Positions 8,766 through 16,058 of a DNA stretch of 42,887 bases are shown piece after piece. The stretch lies in NCBI GenBank assembly GCA_029257685.1, contig JARIAV010000114.1, forward strand, positions 1 to 42,887. Reading direction: 5' to 3'. Source of the DNA: Butyricicoccus sp. (GTDB lineage Bacteria > Bacillota > Clostridia > Oscillospirales > Butyricicoccaceae). A model generated the notes under the pieces. It saw only the letters and a program-made list of their open reading frames with translations. It had not been told where the DNA came from and ran no database searches. Positions within the stretch are counted from its first letter, which is position 1. Every line of letters begins with the position of its first letter. A program made the position numbers and the translations under genes.

Positions 8766-8781
8766 TTTTATTTTAATAAAA
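8766..8781. promoter_or_regulatory. Second operator-like dyad TTTTATT-N2-AATAAAA
   Basis: Same 7-base arms as the dyad at 8581-8600 but with a 2-base centre. It lies 65 bases upstream of the ROK gene's -35 box. Two sites about 180 bases apart would allow repressor looping between the divergent promoters; this is inference. Confidence 0.45.
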
Positions 8782-8846
8782 CAAAGAGTTGTCCTCTGTA
8801 AATTCACCAAAAATGATCGATCGCGTAATTTTTTTGAAGAATTCGA

Positions 8847-8875
8847 TTGTGAACAGACAAAATACATGATACACT
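8847..8875 (+). promoter_or_regulatory. Promoter of the ROK regulator gene (extended -10)
   Basis: TTGTGA (8847-8852), 17 bases, TACACT (8870-8875), with TG one base before the -10 box. Transcription would start near 8882, leaving a long leader of about 160 bases. Confidence 0.6.
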
Positions 8876-9041
8876 AAACATATATCGGAGTTTATCCACA
8901 GACCGATGTGCGGCACGCCGCTTTCCCTTGACACAGCCCCAGAAACAAGTCTTTTCCCTCTGTATCATGCCGGAAAAGTGCCGAAAACAGCCAAATCCCT
9001 TGTGATTTTTGCGCTATCATGGAGAAAGGATCTTTTTGCTC

Positions 9042-10268
9042 ATGTATAAAAAAAACTCTGATGTCTATGCCCAGCATATTTCTTCTGTTCTGGAGTTTAT
9101 GTACCGCAATCGCAGGACCTCACGCATCGAGATCTCTCAGGCCACACACCTGACCCCTGCCCTCATCACCGCCATCACAAACGATCTGATGGAACAGGGC
9201 TGGATCACGGAGACCGGTGACGAGATCAGCCATCTCCCCGGTTCCGGACGCAAGCGCAAGCTGCTGACGCTGAAATCCTTTGCCTTGTATGTCATCGGCA
9301 TCGAGATCAATCTGCGCGGCATCTTCGTCCGCCTGACCGATACCCTTGGAAACGCGCTGCATGAAGCCTGCCTGTCCTTCGCCTCCTACGATGTCCAGAA
9401 TATCAACACCGAGATCACCGATCAGATCCAGACCTGTCTGCGTAAGGTCGATCCCAGTCTTGTTCTCGGGGCAGCGATTGCCGTGCCGGGGCACTTCGAC
9501 TACACTTCCCATACCATCATTTCCAACAATCCGCTCTGGCAGTCCTTTCGCCTCGACCAGATCTCCCAGCACTTCGACTTTCCCTTTATCGTAAACAATA
9601 ATGTGGAATGTATGTCTCTTGGGGAATATCTCTTTCACCCGGAACATTGTCCGGATAAATTTTTATTTTATCACATCGGACACGGTCTGTTCTGCTCTTA
9701 CTTCAACGCAGAGCAAATGGGCATCAAGGAAAATCACCACATCGGAGAGGTGGGACACACCGTCGTAGATATCAACGGCCCCCTGTGCGAATGTGGAAAA
9801 AAAGGCTGTTTGCAGACCTATATCTCGGAATCCTGGCTCATCAAGAATGCAAAATTCCTGTTCGACCGTTCTTCCAACGGGATCCTGCGGAGCCTTGTCG
9901 ATTCCCCTGATGCAATCAATATCGAAACCATCATCAAGGCCTATGAGCTTGGAGATTCCTATTTCAGCCATCAGATCGATCAGGGCATCCGGCTGCTCAG
10001 TATCTCGATCGCCAATATCCTCATCATGCAGGACAGCGATAAGATCTACCTCAACAGCAAGCTGTTCGAGCATCAGGCGTTCGAGGCCCAGACCATCGCA
10101 CTCGTAGAGGAGCAGCTCAGCTTCCTTCCGATCAAGCAAAAGATCGAAGTCGAGATCGTGGACTTCGATCCATTCCGCGGTGCAAACGGCGCCTGTGCGC
10201 TCGCTGTCCTCGCTTTCTTTATCAAGCACAAAAACTTCCTCGGCGCGATCCATACACCCGAAAAATAA
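9042..10268 (+). CDS. ROK family transcriptional regulator
   Basis: The 408-residue protein has an N-terminal winged helix-turn-helix (RIEISQATHLTPALITAITN) and a C-terminal ROK sugar-binding fold (AIAVPGHFDYTS; GEVGHTVVDINGPLCECG). The zinc-site motif CxCGxxGCL is complete. The phosphate-binding loop that is Gly-rich in ROK kinases reads IGHGLFCSYFN here, so kinase activity is unlikely; this fits the NagC/XylR regulator branch. The frame is open back to a TTG at 9009, but ATG 9042 follows GGAGAAAGGA and gives the normal ROK N-terminus. It is divergent from the EIIC/ABC operon and is its most likely regulator, responding to a sugar or sugar phosphate. Confidence 0.92.
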   Translation: MYKKNSDVYAQHISSVLEFMYRNRRTSRIEISQATHLTPALITAITNDLMEQGWITETGDEISHLPGSGRKRKLLTLKSFALYVIGIEINLRGIFVRLTDTLGNALHEACLSFASYDVQNINTEITDQIQTCLRKVDPSLVLGAAIAVPGHFDYTSHTIISNNPLWQSFRLDQISQHFDFPFIVNNNVECMSLGEYLFHPEHCPDKFLFYHIGHGLFCSYFNAEQMGIKENHHIGEVGHTVVDINGPLCECGKKGCLQTYISESWLIKNAKFLFDRSSNGILRSLVDSPDAINIETIIKAYELGDSYFSHQIDQGIRLLSISIANILIMQDSDKIYLNSKLFEHQAFEAQTIALVEEQLSFLPIKQKIEVEIVDFDPFRGANGACALAVLAFFIKHKNFLGAIHTPEK

Positions 10269-10280
10269 TCTTGTACAAAG

Positions 10281-10318
10281 AAAACAGGCAGGAAATCCGG
10301 AGATTTCCTGCCTGTTTT
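10281..10318. terminator. Bidirectional intrinsic terminator
   Basis: A perfect 17-base stem (10281-10297 with 10302-10318) closes a CGGA loop. The arms begin with AAAA and end with TTTT, so it works on both strands. It separates the convergent ROK and flavoprotein genes. Confidence 0.92.
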
Positions 10319-10349
10319 CCTATATTTTATCAATACCGTGCTTTGCCGT

Positions 10350-12959
10350 TCATTCCTGAAGCCGATCCAGTCTCTGCTTGGTCTCCAGTCTTCTCTGCCA
10401 CATTTCTTCTTCTGTCTTGTAGCCTCTCTGCTGGGCCTGCGCCTTGGTATACTGCGCACCAAAGAGCAGATCCAGAATATGAACTGCGTCCTTGCCGCCT
10501 GCCTGCATCGAGCCGCGGCAGGAACCGCAATAGGTCACGACATGATCCTGCGGCATTTCCGCCGTTCTTCTCTCATACAGCCGCTGGTACAGCTCCGGAT
10601 TCGAGGAGCAGACCATGCCGCCAACACCGCAGCAGCGTGTATTCGTGCCATTGCGTTCGATCTCCTCCCACTGATAGCCCATCTCGTCGAGGAGCCAGCG
10701 CACGCTCGCATGGTGTGTCACTTCATCGCGTGTGACACAGGAGTCATGGATATTGAATACCACATCCGATCCGATGCCCACACCCTTTGCGCCTTCCGGC
10801 AGACCGATGAGGTTATACATGAGATCCCAGTACGAGATGACGCGCTGATTCTTTGCCGTCTCCTTGAAGATCTTGAAGCAGGAGGGACATACCGTGATGA
10901 TAACTTCCGCACCCATTTCGTCCAAAATATCGATCGCCTTTTTGTTGCGCTCCTCGAACTTGTCACTTTCACCTATAAAGCGTGTGACCTTACCACAGCA
11001 CTGGAGCAGCGCACCCACGTTCTCTGCGCCAAGCGCGGACTTCAGGTGCTTTACAACATGCTCAACGCCTTCCGGTGTATAAGCCGGAACGGTGCAGCCC
11101 GGCACAAAGACATACTTCGTCTTGGTCGGCTTGGGCTCCTGCTTTCTCTTTTCTCTTGGAGCCGCTGTTACTGTTGTACAGTAATCCTCTGCACATTCCT
11201 TGATCTGTGCAGCATCGCTCGGTTTGAGCTGTTCCAATGGTACCAGTCCTCCGTTCTCCTCGGCATAGGCGTCCTTCATCGCGGTAAAGGTGCTCTTGAG
11301 ATCGAATTCCTTGGGACACTTGAGCGTACACTGGCTGCATTCATTGCAGGAATATGCGATCATGCGATCCATATTCTCCACACCCTTTTCCAGATATTCA
11401 CGGAACAGGGCCTTGGGACAGTCGGTGTAATCATTGAGCATGAGACATTCCTTCATACACAGCTTACATTCACACTGTCTGCATCGGTCAGCCTCTCGCT
11501 GGGCTTCCTCCGGTGTATATCCCAGTGCAACCTCATCAAAAGACCGGATGCGCTCGATCGGGTCAAGCTCCTGCATATCCTCTCGCTTGCCGGGGATCTT
11601 CGACCAGTCGGTCGGCATTTGCAGCTTGGTCTCATAGGTCCATGTATCCCGAAGGGCTCTGCCCTCGGTCAGGCTCTCTCCCTTGAGGAAGCGCAGCACC
11701 GACTGTGCCGCACGGCGTCCGGTCGCCATCGCCTGAATAACGATCACGGACTCACCCGAGGCATCGCCGGCGATGAACACCTTTTCGTTGTCTGCCGACT
11801 GCAAGGTCAGCGGATCGCAGGCAAAGGTCGAGTTGGGACGCTGGGTGAGCATCTCCTTGGCGAATTCGCCCTCTACCCCCTGTCCGATCGCAAACACGAT
11901 GGTATCGACTTCCAGCTCGCGCGTATCCGCTTCATCGTAGGCAGGCGCAAAGCGTCCCGCAGCATCGAACATGGAAACACAGCGCTTGAGGGTCACGCCG
12001 CAGACACGCCCGTTTTCATCCACATGGATCTTCTGGATCGCCTGTGCATGGTTGAACTTGACGCCTTCCTGTCGCGCACCTTGGATCTCATGGTTTGAAG
12101 ATGCCATGCTGTCAAAGCTATCCTCGAGGCAAATGGAATATACCTTTGCAACCCCTGGGATACGCAGAGAGGTACGCGCACAGTCCATTGCAACGTCGCC
12201 GCCGCCCACGACCAGCACGACCTTGCCTGCTTCCTTGACATCCGCTGTCAGGGAAGCCTCCTTGAGATAAGCCGCCGCGCTGAAGATGCCCTCGGCGTCA
12301 AAATGTTCGAGGCTCCTGTCCACACGCCCCTGATGCTTGCCAACTGCTACGACCACGCTGTCGAATGTTTCGGTCAGCTCTGCAAGGGACTTGTCACGGC
12401 CGATCTCACAGTTCAGCTCAAACTGCACGCCAAGGCGGTCGAGGTAATCGATCTCATGCTCCAGCAGCGCACGCGGCAGGCGGTAAGCCGGGATCCCCAC
12501 ATGCATCATACCGCCGCGTACCGGCAGCTTCTCAAAGATGGTGACTGCGCAGCCTTCCCGACGCATATCGATCGCCGCCTGCAAGCCGGACGGGCCCGCG
12601 CCAATGACTGCGACCTTCTTTCCATTCTCCGGCTTTACGGAAACATCCCAGATCTCTTCCCGATCGAAGTGATCTGCGGCATATCGCTTGAGCGAAGCGA
12701 TCGCCATCGGGCTTTTGCCCTCGCTCCACTTACAGTTCTTTTCACACGGGTGCGCACAGATGCGCCCCAATGTCCCTGGCAGGAACAGCTTGTCGCGGAT
12801 CACCTTGATGGATTCCTCGCCCTTGCCTTCCTTGATCAGTCTGACATATTCTTTTACATTGGTATGCATCGGACAGGTCGCTTCACAGGCTGGGGTCTCC
12901 TCCCCCATACAGTTCTCCACGATCGTCTGCATATTTTCCAAAACTTCTTTCTTCAACAT
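10350..12959 (-). CDS. FAD/NAD(P)H oxidoreductase fused to heterodisulfide-reductase-like Fe-S/CCG modules
   Basis: The 869-residue protein is a fusion. Residues 1-105 carry the GltD-type N-terminal Fe-S cysteines (C17, C25, C29, C68, C72, C76). Residues about 113-440 hold two Rossmann folds (VAVIGAGPSGLQAA for FAD; VVLVVGGGDVAMDCARTS for NAD(P)H). A two-cluster ferredoxin-like region follows (CRQCECKLCMKEC; YSCNECSQCTLKCP). Two HdrD/GlpC-like cysteine-rich domains end the protein (VFVPGCTVP with LLQCCGKVT; CCGVGGMVCSS with YCGSCRGSM). It probably moves electrons between NAD(P)H and a thiol/disulfide or quinone-like partner in the cytosol. The ATG at 12959 follows AGGAGA; the open frame further upstream overlaps the transporter gene. 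The electron partner is unknown. Confidence 0.87.
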   Translation of the reverse strand: MLKKEVLENMQTIVENCMGEETPACEATCPMHTNVKEYVRLIKEGKGEESIKVIRDKLFLPGTLGRICAHPCEKNCKWSEGKSPMAIASLKRYAADHFDREEIWDVSVKPENGKKVAVIGAGPSGLQAAIDMRREGCAVTIFEKLPVRGGMMHVGIPAYRLPRALLEHEIDYLDRLGVQFELNCEIGRDKSLAELTETFDSVVVAVGKHQGRVDRSLEHFDAEGIFSAAAYLKEASLTADVKEAGKVVLVVGGGDVAMDCARTSLRIPGVAKVYSICLEDSFDSMASSNHEIQGARQEGVKFNHAQAIQKIHVDENGRVCGVTLKRCVSMFDAAGRFAPAYDEADTRELEVDTIVFAIGQGVEGEFAKEMLTQRPNSTFACDPLTLQSADNEKVFIAGDASGESVIVIQAMATGRRAAQSVLRFLKGESLTEGRALRDTWTYETKLQMPTDWSKIPGKREDMQELDPIERIRSFDEVALGYTPEEAQREADRCRQCECKLCMKECLMLNDYTDCPKALFREYLEKGVENMDRMIAYSCNECSQCTLKCPKEFDLKSTFTAMKDAYAEENGGLVPLEQLKPSDAAQIKECAEDYCTTVTAAPREKRKQEPKPTKTKYVFVPGCTVPAYTPEGVEHVVKHLKSALGAENVGALLQCCGKVTRFIGESDKFEERNKKAIDILDEMGAEVIITVCPSCFKIFKETAKNQRVISYWDLMYNLIGLPEGAKGVGIGSDVVFNIHDSCVTRDEVTHHASVRWLLDEMGYQWEEIERNGTNTRCCGVGGMVCSSNPELYQRLYERRTAEMPQDHVVTYCGSCRGSMQAGGKDAVHILDLLFGAQYTKAQAQQRGYKTEEEMWQRRLETKQRLDRLQE

Positions 12960-13008
12960 ACATTTCTCTCCTGATCTTTTATAAACCCATCCGCCTGCAC
13001 GGAACCTT

Positions 13009-14016
13009 TTATTGCTTGCGGAACGTCTTGAAATCGATTGCAAAAATGAATACACCTGCCACGATCACAGTGCCCCACAACGCCAGCGGCAGTGTGATCT
13101 TGCTGCCAAACAGGACAGCACTGAAAATGATCGTCCAAAGAGCAGCGGTACTATTGAGCGCAGTACCCATGGCAGAGCCGATGAGATCGACTGCCTTGTA
13201 CCACGAAAGATAGGTGATCGCACCGAGGATCGCGATCCCCGCATATCCAAATACCAGACCACGGGAAACGATCTGTCCAGCCATCGGATAACCGCCGATC
13301 GCAGGCAGCACGATGACTGCATAGGCGATCATGGAAATAAAATATCTGAGACACAGCAGCTGCTGTGGTGCCGCCTCAATATGATCCTCGTCCTTGATGT
13401 GCTTCATGGCAAAGCCGATGATGACGCCTTCCAGTGCCCAGCCCAACACGGCGAGGACGGCAAACAGAACACCCTTGAAGAAGGTATCCGGTACATCACC
13501 GCTCGGATTGAAGCCCAGCATAAAGGAACCGGTCAAGCTGACTGCAATGCCGATCACGGCACGCAGGGACAGCTTTTCCTTGAGGATGAAGTAAGACAGG
13601 ATCGCACCCACACCCGGATAGATCACGGAAATGCTGGAGGCATACGGTGCGGAGGCATACTTGATGCCGAGCAGATATGCGCTCATGCCGATCGGAGAAC
13701 CAACCAGGGCAGCGATCGCTGTCGCCTTGCCCTTCTTGGTCTTTGCAAGCAGATAGAACACCTGCTTGAGCTGTTTACTGAAAAGCAGCACCAAAGCGAC
13801 CCAGAAAAAGCAAAAGCTCTCATGAAAAAACGCAGTGACCAACGGAGACAGCGCAAAGCTGGTCTCGGAAACGCCCTGTGCCATGGCAAACGCCTCGTCG
13901 GTAAAAAGCGGATCGAGTCCAACGCGTCCCATCAGTACGCCATCCAATCCCCATGCGATGCCTACGAGGATGCCAAACAGCAATCCCTTTTTGAAATTTT
14001 TTTTACTGACTTCCAT
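13009..14016 (-). CDS. DMT/EamA family membrane transporter
   Basis: About 335 residues with ten hydrophobic spans in two EamA-like halves. The first half contains IGMSAYLLGIKYASAPYASS and a LSYFILKEKLSLRAVIG segment; the second contains ITYLSWYKAVDLIGSAMGTA. DMT proteins export or import small metabolites; the substrate cannot be predicted. ATG 14022 is only 3 bases from the AAGGAAGG site and 14016 is 9, so I chose the latter. It is the first gene of a two-gene unit with the flavoprotein, separated by 49 bases, and is divergent from the HxlR regulator that probably controls it. Confidence 0.87.
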   Translation of the reverse strand: MEVSKKNFKKGLLFGILVGIAWGLDGVLMGRVGLDPLFTDEAFAMAQGVSETSFALSPLVTAFFHESFCFFWVALVLLFSKQLKQVFYLLAKTKKGKATAIAALVGSPIGMSAYLLGIKYASAPYASSISVIYPGVGAILSYFILKEKLSLRAVIGIAVSLTGSFMLGFNPSGDVPDTFFKGVLFAVLAVLGWALEGVIIGFAMKHIKDEDHIEAAPQQLLCLRYFISMIAYAVIVLPAIGGYPMAGQIVSRGLVFGYAGIAILGAITYLSWYKAVDLIGSAMGTALNSTAALWTIIFSAVLFGSKITLPLALWGTVIVAGVFIFAIDFKTFRKQ

Positions 14017-14043
14017 TCTCATTTTCCTTCCTTGTTCGATGGT

Positions 14044-14072
14044 TTTATTTTGCGCGCGTCATCTATTGACAA
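14044..14072 (-). promoter_or_regulatory. Probable promoter of the transporter-flavoprotein operon
   Basis: Read on the minus strand: TTGTCA (14067-14072), 17 bases, AATAAA (14044-14049). Its -35 box shares bases with the -35 box of the divergent hxlR promoter, and a GTCA-N5-TGAC dyad (14058-14070) covers the overlap. One regulator bound there would affect both directions. Confidence 0.45.
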
Positions 14073-14094
14073 CTCCCCCTCAGATTGCTACTAT
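14066..14094 (+). promoter_or_regulatory. Promoter of the HxlR regulator gene (extended -10)
   Basis: TTGACA (14066-14071), 17 bases, TACTAT (14089-14094), with TG one base before the -10 box. Consensus strength is high; transcription would start about 39 bases before the ATG at 14140. Confidence 0.7.
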
Positions 14095-14139
14095 AATCGT
14101 ATGTTTCATCAATCTATCGCATTTTGAGGAGAGTATTAT

Positions 14140-14481
14140 ATGGGAGAAAGTTTTCTGCGTGCTATGGAAAACGAACGATTGGAGGACTCCGGATTCTACT
14201 ATACCCTTTCCCTGATCGGCGGCAAATACAAGGCCGCTGTCCTCTATACCCTTGCAGCCTTCGAGGTCGTAAGGTTCAATGAGTTCAAGCGGTTCATCAA
14301 GATGATTTCCTATAAAACGCTGAGTGCCACACTCAAAGAGCTGGAGGCGGATGCGCTCATCATCCGCACGGAATATCCCCAGATCCCACCACGTGTAGAA
14401 TACCGCCTGTCCGAGCGCGGCCGTTCCCTGATCCCCGTGCTGGATACCATTTGCAGCTGGGGTGAGGAAAACCGCCTCTGA
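14140..14481 (+). CDS. HxlR family winged-helix transcriptional regulator
   Basis: The 113-residue protein is a single HxlR domain of normal size: LIGGKYKAAVLYTLA, FNEFKRFIKMISYKTLSATL (recognition helix), LEADALIIRTEYPQIPPRVE (wing) and YRLSERGRSLIPVLD. It lacks the early Cys found in redox-sensing members such as YodB or HypR; only a late Cys is present in TICSWGEE. GAGGAG precedes the ATG by 7 bases. It is divergent from the DMT transporter and flavoprotein and likely represses them in response to a reactive compound; this is inferred from the arrangement. Confidence 0.93.
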   Translation: MGESFLRAMENERLEDSGFYYTLSLIGGKYKAAVLYTLAAFEVVRFNEFKRFIKMISYKTLSATLKELEADALIIRTEYPQIPPRVEYRLSERGRSLIPVLDTICSWGEENRL

Positions 14482-14531
14482 GCGAACCGCCCTTCTTTCG
14501 TTCTCGCAAAGGATTTTTTGTATATTTTTAC

Positions 14532-14562
14532 AAATCCATCTATCTTTATGATAGATGGATTT
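14532..14562 (+). terminator. Hairpin terminator after the HxlR gene
   Basis: A 13-base stem AAATCCATCTATC/GATAGATGGATTT closes a TTTAT loop, about 50 bases after the stop codon. A short T-rich run follows on the plus strand. Confidence 0.75.
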
Positions 14563-15003
14563 TCTTATCCCTATTATATCTTAATATCAAGGATCTGCAC
14601 AAGAGCTTACTTTTTCGTATGATACTAACCTTCTGGAAAGTATCTGTTGCATTTTTGCGCAAATACCAGTCATATTTTGAATACTTTTATAATAATTTTC
14701 CAGAATATTTCTTGTTTTATACCTCTGACAATGTATACAGGAAACATTGTTTCATATGTTTCAAAACCATATTTACGCAACACCATTCACAAGCACCATG
14801 CAGCATTGCATACACATTTCATGCAATCTCACGAAGCAAGAGGATTTTGTATTTATAAACAGTAATTTTGTTCTCCGTACGCGGACAGTTTCAGGCTCAT
14901 TTCTGTAAAAAAAGTGAAATCTCCACGCCCTAAAATATTTTCTATTATTCCCAAAAATTTTCCCTGTGCGTACTCCATCAGGGACACATCCAGACATACA
15001 AAA
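14563..15003. other. AT-rich intergenic interval without a recognisable gene
   Basis: This convergent gap of about 440 bases is strongly AT-rich in its first half. Short open frames exist on both strands, but none has a ribosome site or resembles a protein I know. I see no clear promoter, repeat or RNA fold apart from the terminators at its two edges. Confidence 0.6.
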
Positions 15004-15032
15004 ACCGCCCCATCTCGATGAGATGGGGCGGT
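15004..15032 (-). terminator. Intrinsic terminator after the sugar kinase gene
   Basis: A 13-base GC-rich stem (ACCGCCCCATCTC with GAGATGGGGCGGT) and a 3-base loop; on the minus strand it runs into TTTTTGT. It ends the ABC importer/beta-mannosidase/kinase unit. Confidence 0.93.
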
Positions 15033-15077
15033 GAAACAGAGCGGTTTCATGCGATGGATCTATTTTGCTGTGCTGCC

Positions 15078-16040
15078 TTATCTTGTGGCGATCAGCTGCT
15101 CGATCTCCTCTGCCATCGGCATGACGCGAAGGGCACCCTTCTTGGTGGTGATGAGAGAAGCTGCCGCATTGGCAAAGCGAAGCATTTCTGCCAGCTGCTG
15201 CTCAGTCAGATCCTCCAGCCCATGCTCGAGCACATAGTGGAGCGCACACGCACCGAAGGTATCGCCTGCACCTGTTGTTTCAATGGTATTCTCCTGAATA
15301 AACGGTGCTTCAAAGACCTCCAGATCCTTATAGAATGCAACGCTGCCTTCCTTGCCCAGTGTCACATTCATCAGCTTGATATTCGGATACTGTGCATGCA
15401 GGATGCGTCCACCCTCACGCGGATCCTCGCAGCCCGTCATAAAGGTGACTTCTTCGTCCGAGATCTTTACGAGGTCACACTGGGACAGACCGTAGGCGAT
15501 CTGCTCCTTTGCAGTTTCCAGATCGCTCCACAGCGGCGGACGCAGATTGGGATCGAAGGAAATGAGCAGCCCCGCTTCCTTTGCGATCTCGATGGCACGG
15601 CGTGTTGCCGCACGCACGGTATCGTGCGTCATCGACAGCGTGCCATAATGGAACGCGCGCGCATCCTTGAGGTACGCTGCATCGATCTGCTTTTCCTCCA
15701 GCATCATATCCGCGCCGGGGTTACGGTAAAATGCAAAGTCACGGTCACCATCTGCAAAGGTATGTACGAATGCCAGCGTAGTATGCACCTCTGGATGGGT
15801 ATACAGATGGCTGGTGTCGATCCCCAGCTCATCAAGTGCCCCACGCAGGGAAACACCGAACTGATCCTTGCCTACAACACCCAGAAAAGAGGTCTTTTTG
15901 CCAAGACGGTTGAGCATTGCGAGCACATTACAGGGCGCACCGCCCGGATTTGCCTCAAAGATGGGGTTTCCCTGCTCGCTCACGCCATTTTCAGTAAAAT
16001 CGATGAGCAGCTCACCCAATGCGATCACATCAAATTTCAT
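15078..16040 (-). CDS. PfkB family carbohydrate kinase (fructokinase-like)
   Basis: The 320-residue protein has both PfkB signatures: NPGGAPCNVLAMLNRLG near residues 31-47, and TTGAGDTFGACA with catalytic Asp260. Full-length similarity is to bacterial fructokinases (ALGELLIDFTENG; SFDPNLRPPLW). It phosphorylates a hexose with ATP in the cytosol. In this locus the substrate could be fructose made from mannose, mannose itself or another released sugar; sequence does not decide. It is the last gene of the unit, 18 bases after the beta-mannosidase, and is followed by a strong terminator. Usual family length; no anomalies. Confidence 0.93.
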   Translation of the reverse strand: MKFDVIALGELLIDFTENGVSEQGNPIFEANPGGAPCNVLAMLNRLGKKTSFLGVVGKDQFGVSLRGALDELGIDTSHLYTHPEVHTTLAFVHTFADGDRDFAFYRNPGADMMLEEKQIDAAYLKDARAFHYGTLSMTHDTVRAATRRAIEIAKEAGLLISFDPNLRPPLWSDLETAKEQIAYGLSQCDLVKISDEEVTFMTGCEDPREGGRILHAQYPNIKLMNVTLGKEGSVAFYKDLEVFEAPFIQENTIETTGAGDTFGACALHYVLEHGLEDLTEQQLAEMLRFANAAASLITTKKGALRVMPMAEEIEQLIATR

Positions 16041-16058
16041 TGTTCTGTCCTCTCTCCC

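Larger units (their letters stand above)
8521..9041. other. 521-base divergent control region
   Basis: No gene is seen. The region holds the EIIC promoter (minus), two related AT-rich dyads, the ROK promoter (plus, 8847-8875) and a leader of about 160 bases before the ROK start codon. The stretch 8600-8860 is strongly AT-rich and otherwise featureless to me. Confidence 0.7.

Noticed and set aside
8928-8968. TTGACA followed by TATCAT as a second ROK promoter
   Set aside because: The spacer is 29 bases, far from the 16-18 needed; the 8847-8875 promoter is better.
14619-14865. Small plus-strand frames in the AT-rich gap after HxlR
   Set aside because: No ribosome site, AT-driven composition rich in Phe/Tyr, and no resemblance to known proteins.
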